Program-made: the position numbers and the translations under genes
Part shown: piece after piece, positions 55,620 to 64,000 of the stretch
Position numbering within the stretch: the stretch's first letter is position 1
Layout: every line of letters begins with the position of its first letter
DNA from: Brachycybe producta
Taxonomy: Eukaryota; Arthropoda; Diplopoda; Playtdesmida; Andrognathidae
Direction of reading: 5' to 3'
DNA: 64,000 nucleotides
NCBI GenBank assembly: GCA_036925085.1
Contig: JAUPFP010000001.1
Coordinates: 4,535,001 to 4,599,000 of the forward strand
The notes under the pieces: model-generated
Seen by the model: only the letters and a program-made list of their open reading frames with translations
Told to the model about the DNA's origin: nothing
The model's database searches: none

Positions 55620-56017
55620 TAACAGGCATGTAAAGACAGGGACAAGCAGACGTTTGTGCCACCCTTTTATGAGCGTCAGACCAAAGGGCGGAGCATGTGA
55701 CGTCAGACCACATAAATAAACCAATTAGAAGTTGCCAGTCCTCATAAAAGGGGTGGAGCAAACGTCTGCGTGTTACTTTCTAATGTACGCCTATGCACCA
55801 TACAAATGAAACAGGAAATTAGAAATTGGGACAAACAGAAGTTGGCTCTGCCCTTTTTATGACGACCGGTAACTTCTAATTGGTTGGTTATGTAGTCTGA
55901 TGTCACATGCTCCGCCCTTTTCAACGTCGAACCACACAACAAACCAATTAGAAGTTGCTGTTTGTCATAAAAAGGGCGGAGCCAACTTCTGTTTGTCCCG
56001 ATTTCTAATTGCCTGTT
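55620..56017. repeat. Foldback with CTTCTAATTGGTT arms (one intact, one degraded)
   Basis: The intact palindrome is 55811-56017: acaggaaattagaaattggg, acagaagttggctctgccc and aacttctaattggtt pair with the complements on the right over ~75 bases. A degraded unit with gcagacgtttgtgccaccc lies at 55625-55765. It contains TGACGTCA at 55698. The 66-codon minus frame is an artefact. Confidence 0.85.
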
Positions 56018-56390
56018 TCAATTGAATTATCAACACCACCTATGGTGTTTATTATTTTATACAGATAAATAGTGAATTTCATTTTGAAACATACTGTAAA
56101 TTTGCATATATATTAAAGAATAGAAAGTTGAATTGCTAATATTTAATTACCACAAATGTGTGTGCATTATGTTCAAACACATTCATAATTATCATTAAGA
56201 CATAACGAAAAAAAAAACCATTTTTTGTCTACTAATTAAGGATTTATTAAAATCAAGTTTGCATTTCTTCTTCTTGTTGGAAAAAACAATAATATTTAAC
56301 TGCAGTAGTCACTTTAATCATCCAATTAAATGCAATTTAAGTTTAAGCTTTAATTTTTTTTGTGTGTGTTTAAAAAAGGAGAGAGTGATC

Positions 56391-56393
<3 letters not shown>
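56018..56393. other. AT-rich spacer, nothing recognised
   Basis: No supported feature between the foldback and the TA tract. Confidence 0.4.

Positions 56394-56467
<74 letters not shown>
56394..56467. repeat. Long (TA)n microsatellite
   Basis: About 36 uninterrupted TA units, the longest in the window and a likely polymorphic, cruciform-prone tract. Confidence 0.98.
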
Positions 56468-56469
<2 letters not shown>

Positions 56470-57291
56470 ATAAAGAGATGTCTAATTACAAGTGTATAAT
56501 TAACTAAATCATTATCGTCATACTAGACACCATTATTTGCATTTACACCAACCAACCACCTATTTACTATTCTTGAGACAAAACTTAAACATAAGTTGCC
56601 TTTTAATTTGATTGAAATGTTTGATAAAAATTAATTCTTCTTCAACACAATAAGAAGAAAAAGAAGGAAAAAATTATTTTTTTCTTTCTAAATTGTTATT
56701 TTCTAAATTATAATTTCAAGTTGAATTGATTTTTTTTTTGTGGTGGTCTTTTTTTTAAAGTTAATGGAGAGATAAAAAATTATTACAAAAATTGGAGACA
56801 ATAAAAATGGATCATTTTTGAGGTAATTTAGAGTAAAAAAAAGTGTAAATGTCTAATAGACCTCCTTACATATAGATACAAAGATAAGGTAATTTTCTAG
56901 GGTGAAAAATAAAAAGAGGGGAAAAATAACCAAAAAAAAAGTTGTTTTACAATGTTATTTCAGGAGAATAAGGGAGGAAAAAATGAAGAAGGGAAAAGTT
57001 TTTCTCTTCACAATTACTTGAGTTTTACTTAAAATAAAGCTAAGCTTTAAACAGAAAGAAAGCTACCACTTTCCATACGCCGTATTTAGAGAGATTTTGA
57101 ATTTTGAGAGTTTAGCTTTGTTGCTTTGTAACGTTTTAAAATATTGTTATTTAATCAAAAGGTTGGTTCAGACCATGGAGAGTTTAATGTAAGGTAAGGT
57201 AAGGTTGCTCTCTACTGCGCATGTGCATTGTTTAAACGCACAAAATCAAAGTATAGAAGAAACACAATAGGTTAATTTTTTTTAAATTAAG
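56468..57291. other. Spacer; possible NRF1-like word
   Basis: ctgcgcatgtgcattg at about 57216-57231 resembles an NRF1 site, and gtaaggtaaggtaagg sits just before it. No gene body is recognised. Confidence 0.35.
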
Positions 57292-57293
57292 TT

Positions 57294-57915
57294 GCCACTT
57301 TACAAAAAAATGTGTTGGTATTTTACCAAAATGCGTGTGGCCACTTTACCAAAATATGTGGCCACTTTACTAAAATGTGTGGCCACTTTACCAAAACATG
57401 TGGCTACTTTACCAAAGTGCGTGGCCACTTTACCAAAACATGCGGCTACTTTACCAAAGTGTGTGGCCACCTTACCAAAACATGTGGCCACTTTATCAAA
57501 ACATGTGGCCACTTTACCAAAACATGTGGCCACTTTACCAAAATGTGTGGCCCCCTTACCAAAACATGTGGCCTTTATAACAAAATGCGTAGCCACTTTA
57601 CTAAAATGCTTGGCCACTTTACCAAAATGTGTGGCCACCTTACCAAAACATGTTGCCACTTTATCAAAACATGTGGCCACTTTACTAAAATGCTTGGCCT
57701 CTTTATCAAGATGTGCAGCCACTGTACCAAAACATGTGGCCACTTTACCAAAATGCGTGGCCACTTTACCAAAATGTGTGGTCACTTTACCAAAACATGT
57801 GGCTTTTTTTACAAAAATGCATAGCCACTTTATCAAAACATGTGGCTACTTTAACAAAGGTTGTGGGCAACTTTATGGAAATATGTGGCGACTTTAACAA
57901 AGTATGGAGCCACTT
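57294..57915. repeat. 21 bp minisatellite open in five frames
   Basis: About 29 units of gtggccactttaccaaaaca. The unit length is a multiple of three and few stops occur, so long frames appear on both strands: 201 codons plus (57292-57897, unit VATLPKH), 170 plus, 178 minus (57836-57300, unit CFGKVAT), and two shorter ones. Units vary mainly at gcg/tgt/cat positions. Simultaneous openness argues for a repeat rather than a gene. Confidence 0.9.
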
Positions 57916-58660
57916 TAGAAAAATTATTGTAAAACTATAAATCTGTTTCGAGAGTTCAAGTGTAAGTTTCCTTTTTAAATTTGGACCTTATCTTAACATC
58001 CTCAAGGTGCGTTTTCATGCGCGCTGTGTTTTTTAGTATTGTGCGCTTGTGAAGGTTGGGTGTGATCATCGATCACGTGACCACCACTTAAAGCTTCACA
58101 GCTGCAGAAATCCTATTGGTTGAAAATAGACGTGACACACAAGTGTACAAACACAGCATTAACATGTGGCAAAGTCAGAAACTTGTGTGCCCATTTGCGG
58201 CGCACAGCTGAAACCAGATTGCTAGTGGCGCGCGTTTATATTTGTAGAGAATCCAAGGCGCCGTGAGATTTCGGGTTCCCATCAATTGTGTTTTTTTTGC
58301 TTGATTAATAGTCGAAAAAATTAATTTGACGCCTCTTTAAATGACTTCAATGTCTTCAAAAAATATATGTCTACTTGACTAAAGTTTTGGCAATGGGCGC
58401 CTCTAAAAATCGCGCGCCTAGTATGCCTAGATTTTACGCTTTGTTTTGCACACAGCTCAGAGTTCATTATAGCTCGAATTTTGAAGCTCAAAAGTGAGCA
58501 TGAAAATCCACCTTTAGACACACACACACACACACAAAAGGTTATACTTCTATAGTGAAAATGGTTGGGTGTCCGTCACTCGTCACCTATGTAATTTAGC
58601 TGCGCGCCTTTGTGCTTTGTGAGCCATTGTTATGAGAAAAAAAAAAGTCTATATAATACA
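57916..58660. promoter_or_regulatory. CpG-rich patch, possible promoter region
   Basis: CpG words are frequent here compared with the rest (gcgcgctgtg, ggcggcgcac-like, ggcgcgcgttt, aaggcgccgtg, aatcgcgcgcctag). There is a CACGTG E-box (gatcacgtgaccacc, 58070-58084) and an inverted CCAAT word (cctattggttg, 58112-58122). No open frame follows convincingly, so any gene would have its coding exons elsewhere. Confidence 0.3.
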
Positions 58661-59214
58661 AAATTCGGCCCCAGATATCCTAACATTTGAAAATATATTT
58701 AATAATAATAAAAAAAACGGAAACTCGAAGCCCATTTAGTGTCATTGTGTGAGTGAAAATGACAGGTTATCAGTGACACCCAGACACACAACTGACCATC
58801 CCATGGTCATTTATTAAATTGCCATATACAACTTTGCAATGAAAGACCACTCATTTCTATATATACAAGTGAAAACACCGACAATTTCTTGAGTATACGG
58901 CGGCGGAGGCACCTCATTTGTGCACCCGGTTTTCTGTTTTTGTGTATTAAAAAGGCGCCACAAATGAGGTGATGACCCAAACAAAAATGACATAAGCCAT
59001 AATTTCATATCACTTTGGTATAGACATAAAATTATCTTCTTTTTTTTTTTCATTGTAGAAAAATATAATATCTTGTAATATTTATAACAAAAAAAAAATG
59101 TATTCTTTGAATAAATATATAAGGTTGGTTTTTATGGTGTTGTTGTTGTTGCAAAAGTCAGATGTGTTGAGTATTTAATGATGCAAATTTTTAACTAAAA
59201 TAATTAATATATTG
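58661..59214. other. Spacer, no gene
   Basis: aatgaggtg/cacctcattt words near 58909 and 58962 are inverted (cctcatttgtg...cacaaatgagg, about 58910-58970), forming a small hairpin. Otherwise nothing. Confidence 0.5.
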
Positions 59215-59606
59215 CTCGAATTTTTATGTAAATATCAAGTAAATTGTTTCTCAAACTGTGGCTCAAAGGGCAATTGTGAAGTAAGCTTATAACTGGAGCT
59301 CGGATTTTTATGCAATATCAATCAAAATGTTTCTCAATTTGTGGCCCAATTGCCAACAAATGCAACAAATGCAATTATGCTAATGGTATTTTCTAGCAAA
59401 ATACTGATTAGAGGCTAGAGAACTCTATTTGACAACTGATAGTAACAAGACATCTAGCCTCTAACCAGCCTTTTTAAATTAGAAAAAAAAAATCATAATT
59501 AAAGTAATTTTAATGATGATGAGCGGATGATTACTTCACAATTGGCTCTTGTATGGGCCACAGATTGAGAAACATTTATTTGATATTGCATAAAAATCCG
59601 AGCCCT
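59215..59606. repeat. FB-C foldback, copy 5, with duplicated left tip
   Basis: The full unit is 59296-59606: gctcggatttttatgcaata to ataaaaatccgagccc. Just upstream, 59217-59285 is a second left tip (gctcgaatttttatgtaaat, ttctcaaactgtggctc). Confidence 0.85.
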
Positions 59607-60556
59607 AGCCCTTATAATTACATAATTACATTGATCGCGTGGAGGCTAAAATCGTGTGCCCTTTTTTCTCAATTTTTAATACAAAATGTGCATTTACGCT
59701 GATCTAGCGCCACAATGAACAAACGCGTAAACTGAATAACTGCTAAGTTTGGCGTTTATTTTGGCGCCTTTCAACAAAAATAAATTTAAAAAAAGAAAGG
59801 CAATTTTTTTAATATTTATTTTAATAAAGTAAAATATTAGATATTAAATTAATTAATAAAAATTTGGAAGAAAAAAAAAATTGATGTCATCCAGAATCAA
59901 TAATAGAAAATTTAATTCAGATTTGCTAAAATAAAATTAACAAATTAAATAATCATTTTAATTATATTCAATTCAAAATTCTACTCGTCTCTAAACAGAA
60001 TATTTAATAATTAATTATTGCATGTATTATAAAGTTTGAAATATTTAATATTTGAATGGTTTCAAAGTGGCGGCCATATTAATTTTCAACTCACTCAGAT
60101 GTTGACCGAGTTTATAGTCTTGTTTTTCCTTTTTTTTGCATAACAATAACTTTCATAAACAGATTTGTATGTTTAACATATTTTCTTTTCATATTTTTGT
60201 ATATTGAGCACAGGTCAACCTGTAAACTATCAATTGTTTAAAAACTAGAATTTGTTATAATGTTAACTTATAATACAACCTACTTATAAAAATGGATGCG
60301 TTCAGTTTTTAAGTGCTTTTCAAGATGCTTGAAAAGCTTTCTAATTACTAAATTATTTATATTAAATTATTTAAATTCAATAACTGAATAATGTCTTATT
60401 TTTTTGGCATAAAAGGCGCCTCATACATGGAGGCAGATTTCCTAAACGCATCACGGGGTAAATTGAGACAAATGTTTTACCATAATAGGGCCCTATCCTA
60501 AATAAATATGGCAGTTTTATTACGATTATTGATCAGTAGACCTAATCATCACTATA
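59607..60556. other. AT-rich spacer, no gene
   Basis: A few CpG words at 59625-59770 (gatcgcgtggagg, ctagcgccac, aaacgcgtaaac, ttggcgcctttc). Otherwise AT-rich. Confidence 0.45.
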
Positions 60557-60870
60557 GGGGTTCGGATTTTTATGCAAAATATCAAAGCAATCGTTTCTCA
60601 ATTTGCGCGGCTCAAGGGCCAATTGTGAAGAAACAAGCTCAGTTTATAGAGATCAACCAATAATTATTGTTTTTTTTTTCAATCAAAAATACTTGGTTAG
60701 AGGCTAGAACTCTCTAGTTGACAACTGATAGTCACTAGACATCTAGCCTCTAACCAGTAATTTTGATTAGAAAAAAAAAACACAATTGCAGTTCCTCTAA
60801 TGATGACGTCACAATTGGCACTTGGGGCCACAAATTGAGAACCATTTTGGTTTGAAATTGCATTAAAAAC
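60557..60870. repeat. FB-C foldback, copy 6
   Basis: ggggttcggatttttatgca on the left. The right tip is degraded to attgcattaaaaac. The inner ggttagaggctagaactctc and gacatctagcctctaaccag are intact. TGACGTCA at 60804 lies inside, from a change in the gatgat block. Confidence 0.8.
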
Positions 60871-61224
60871 AAAGACGTAACAAATTCCAATAAAATTCAA
60901 ATCTACAAAAATCTTGTAATTTTTAATAAAAAGAAATTAAAAAAAATATGCCACACAAAATGATATTTTGTCATTGAAATTTTTTTTTAATTATTTTAAA
61001 TATTTTGAGTAATAAAAAAATTCACAAGAAATTTCTTAACAAATCAATGAATTAAAGAAAATGCTTTTAAGATCAATAATGATTATTCTAGGATATAAAT
61101 ATATTTGAAAATATTATCACTATAGTTATGGTTATTATTATTTAATTAATTAATTAATTACATGTATGAATTTATTCTTAGAGTCGAATAAATGTAAACT
61201 GTGAATAATTTCTGCAGAATTTAT
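60871..61224. other. AT-rich spacer, nothing recognised
   Basis: Includes a TTAATTAATTAATTAATTA run (about 61141-61159). Confidence 0.5.
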
Positions 61225-63065
61225 TTTCAAACTCTGAACATTCTTCGTTTCAGAAGAGCAACAACAGCAAGCAAAGATTAAAAGTTTGTTAGAAATTAGA
61301 ACGGGTATAACTGAATCATAGTATTTTCATGTTGATATCTTTCAAAATAAACCTTTTTAAAGGGCCTAGACAAAATTAAGAGGGAAAAAATATCATCTGC
61401 TTAAAGTTGGGTCATTTTCAAACTCACAAAAAAAAGTTTATTTTGTAAGTAACAACAAGAAAATACTATTAAGTGATTGAGCTACTCTTCTAGTTTTTAA
61501 AAGTCATTTAAATTTTGCTCTTCTCAAAGGCACAATAATTAATTAGACTTTGACGGCCGTTTAAGACTTTAAAAAATACCCTAAATGATTCTGTTTTTCA
61601 GAAAGAGCAAAAAATTAAGAGAAACTGGAAAAGTGTTTTAGAATCAGAGTATATTTTAAAGTTTAATAAAGTTTAAAATAAACTTTTTACAGACAAAAAT
61701 TTAAAAAAATGTAGTCTGCTTAAAGTTGGGTCTTTTTCAAACTCATAAAAACGCTTATTTTGAAAGATAGCAACATGAAGAAATATCCTTAAGTACTTGA
61801 GCAACCCTTCTAGTTTCTAAAAAAAAAAACATTCAAGACTCTCTTCATTTCGCACTTTTAACTATAAAATAATTAAGAGTTCGAGAGGCGTTTACACCTT
61901 AAAATCACCTTAAGTGATTGATTTACTCTTCTAGTTTCTTACACACTTAATTTATTTTTTATAAAAAAAAATGCAAAAAAAACTAGAAAGAAATTCAAAA
62001 TGTGTTAGAAGCTAGAACGGTCGCTTAATCACTTAATAGTATTTTCATGTTGATATATTTCAAAATAAACTTTTTACAGACAAAAAGTTTAAAAAAAATA
62101 TCGTCTGTTTAAATTTGGGTCATTTTCAAACTGACGATAAAAAGCTTATTTTGAACGATAACACAAAATAAAAATAGCCTTAAGTGATTGATCTACCCTT
62201 CTAGTTTCTAGAACACATTCAAGTTTCTCTTAATTCCGTATCTGAAAGACAGAATTAATCAAGATTTCAACAAGCCCCCCCCCCCGTTTACACTTCATAA
62301 AAAAACATCTTAAGTGATTGATTTTACTCGTCTAGTTTCTAAAACACTTAATTTCTTTTTTTATAAAATCTGCTTTTAAAACGAAAAATAATCAAAACTC
62401 GAGAGTAATGCAAAACGTGTTAGAAACTAGAATGGTCAATAATATTTTTCTGTTGATATATTTCAAAATAAACTTTTTATAGAAACAAAAATTTAAAAAA
62501 AAGTGTCATTTTCAAATTCACATAAAAAAAGCTTATTTTAAAAGATATCAATATTCAAAATAGCCTTATGTGGTTGATCTACCCTTCTAGTTTCTAAAAC
62601 AGATTCAAGTTTCTCAAGAATAATTAATTCCGTATCTGAAAGACTAAGAATAATCACGATTTCAAGAGGCCCTGTTTACACTTTATAAAAACACCTTAAG
62701 TGATTGATTTTACTCGTCTAGTTTCTAAAACACTTCTTTTTTATATAAAATCTGCTTCTAAAACGAAAAATAATCAAAACTCGAGAGAAGGTGCTAGAAA
62801 CTAGAATGGTCAATAATATTTTTCTGTTGATATATTTCAAAATAAACTTTTTATATAAACAAGAATTAAAAAAAAAAAGTTGTGTCATTTTCAAATTCAC
62901 ATAAAAAGCTTATTTTAAAAGATATCAACATGAAAAATAGCCTAAAGTGACTCAGCTACCCTTCTAGTTTCTAAAACACTTTCAAGTTTATCTAAATTTT
63001 GTATCTGAAAGACAGAATAATAAAGAGTTCGCGAGGCCCCGTTCACACTTGAAAAAAAAAAAACA
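61225..63065. repeat. FB-A cluster, five tandem foldbacks
   Basis: Successive units start near 61290, 61625, 61990, 62410 and 62790, each with tagaaactagaa-type words, atgttgatat(c/a)tttcaaaa, ctttttacagac or ctttttatag, the inverted agcttattttgaaag, and acccttctagtttctaaaac. Between units the outer tails (gagttcgagaggcgtttaca, accttaagtgattga) are followed by a partial arm (actcgtctagtttctaaaac). Units four and five are nearly identical, showing recent amplification. Confidence 0.85.
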
Positions 63066-64000
63066 CCTTTAAGTTTGCAATTTTATTAATTATTTTATAT
63101 CTTAACAATTTATTTAAATTATTTTTAATTAAAAAAAATTTAAAATCATCATTTAAAACTCACCCATCATCATCATCCTTTTTATATTAAATTAAATTAA
63201 ATCACCAAATTTCAAAATGGACATCAAAAAATTCATTCATTACTATATTTAAAAAAATAAATAAATGACAATATTATTAATTTAAATAATTAACAAAAAT
63301 ATCTCACCTTTAATTTATGTCATAAATGTTTTAAAAATGAATTTTCATGATTTTTTTTTATAAAATCTAATTTTTTTATATAAAATAATCATAAGAGAAA
63401 GAGATAGAGTGAGAGAGAGAGATAGACCTGAATTAGAAAAGTAGAAAAACCCAAAAAAAAAAAATCAATTGACTTTGATTGGTTGTTGAGAAGGAGGAGC
63501 TTATTTAAAGGTGATGACTACAATGACTGACACGAATAACACCAATGAAACAATTGGAGGGCGGTGACATTGTGTATTTTTTTTGCGCTAAAAAGGGGGG
63601 GGGGGTGGAAGAAGGTATGAGGGGTGGTTGGAGGTTATATTTATTAAGGAAGGGAGGGATGAGGGGAGCAAGAAAAATAACATGAGAGTTGATAGTAAAA
63701 AGTAGAATATCCATATTAGAGTATGGTTCACACATCTATAAAGATGCATCTCTGATGATGTTCTTCTACTATACAAAGAAGTGTAATTCTAGTTTTTAAA
63801 ACATCACTGATTGATAAACCTTATGTCGTCACCATCATACAGTGTTGCCATGTTAACTCATGATTTGTCTTTTTTTTTTTGGGGAAAAAAAAAACAGCCT
63901 AGAGGCTAGAATTGTTTAAAGCAAGAAAACCTCATTCAAATTGTAGTGTTGCATGAAGCAACACACAACAACAGCTGAATATACAACACAACAACAACAA
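63066..64000. other. AT-rich end region with microsatellites, no gene
   Basis: A GA run at 63408-63422, G11 at 63595-63605, and an isolated FB-C core word (cagcctagaggctagaatt, about 63895). The window ends in AAC/ACA-rich sequence. The two proline-rich minus frames at 63505-63776 come from the G-rich stretch. Confidence 0.5.

Noticed and set aside
57292-57897. 201-codon open frame as a protein gene
   Set aside because: It is the 21 bp minisatellite read in one frame; four other frames across the same bases are also open, which a real gene would not show.

Overview
This window looks like AT-rich, gene-poor nuclear DNA from an animal, roughly 30% G+C by eye. The evidence is one spliced gene with GT-AG introns, decayed mariner and CR1/L2-like transposons, long AT microsatellites and many minisatellites. 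The gene is a homologue of TMEM35A (NACHO), an endoplasmic reticulum chaperone for nicotinic acetylcholine receptors, which points to a bilaterian. The palindromic octamer TAGGCCTA occurs about ten times. I associate that with echinoderms and related marine deuterostomes, but only from memory, so the placement is tentative.

Only one functional gene is supported. It lies on the minus strand as three coding exons (10277-10167, 8889-8754 and 8389-8103) that join without a frame break into 177 residues with four hydrophobic segments. A cAMP-response-type palindrome lies about 330 bases upstream of its ATG. Its first intron carries several foldback repeats and a CTCF-like motif. The other open frames longer than 60 codons fall in repeats or low-complexity DNA, or look like chance.

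The rest is mainly repeats. Family labels here are mine. FB-A is a foldback element with CTAGAAG-type arms and about 30 partial or full copies, including a five-unit cluster at 61.2-63.1 kb. FB-B is an ~800 bp giant palindrome whose outer ends are FB-A sequence (6.2-7.1 and 15.0-15.7 kb, half copy at 0.2-0.5 kb). FB-C is a ~300 bp palindrome with six near-full copies. MITE-D is a ~300 bp element with four copies, three of them inside FB-A. FB-G is a family with a CAGTCA-type tip that expands into satellite. Decayed transposons include a mariner at 19.5-22.7 kb interrupted by a hAT-like insertion that carries a further foldback, a mariner-derived inverted duplication at 36.2-37.0 kb, mariner ends near 5.6 and 34.6 kb, a 100 bp hAT miniature element at 54.7 kb, a pogo-like MITE at 0.85-1.08 kb and a CR1/L2-like reverse-transcriptase tail at 28.9-29.2 kb.

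Tandem arrays include units of 21 bp (12.0, 37.7-38.4 and 57.3-57.9 kb), 24 bp with a ~174 bp higher-order period (47 kb), ~27 bp (23.9 kb), ~60 bp (49 kb) and ~140 bp (52 kb). No prokaryote-type operon, CRISPR array or defence system is present. The main points of interest are the chaperone gene and the way foldback elements share, exchange and host one another's modules.
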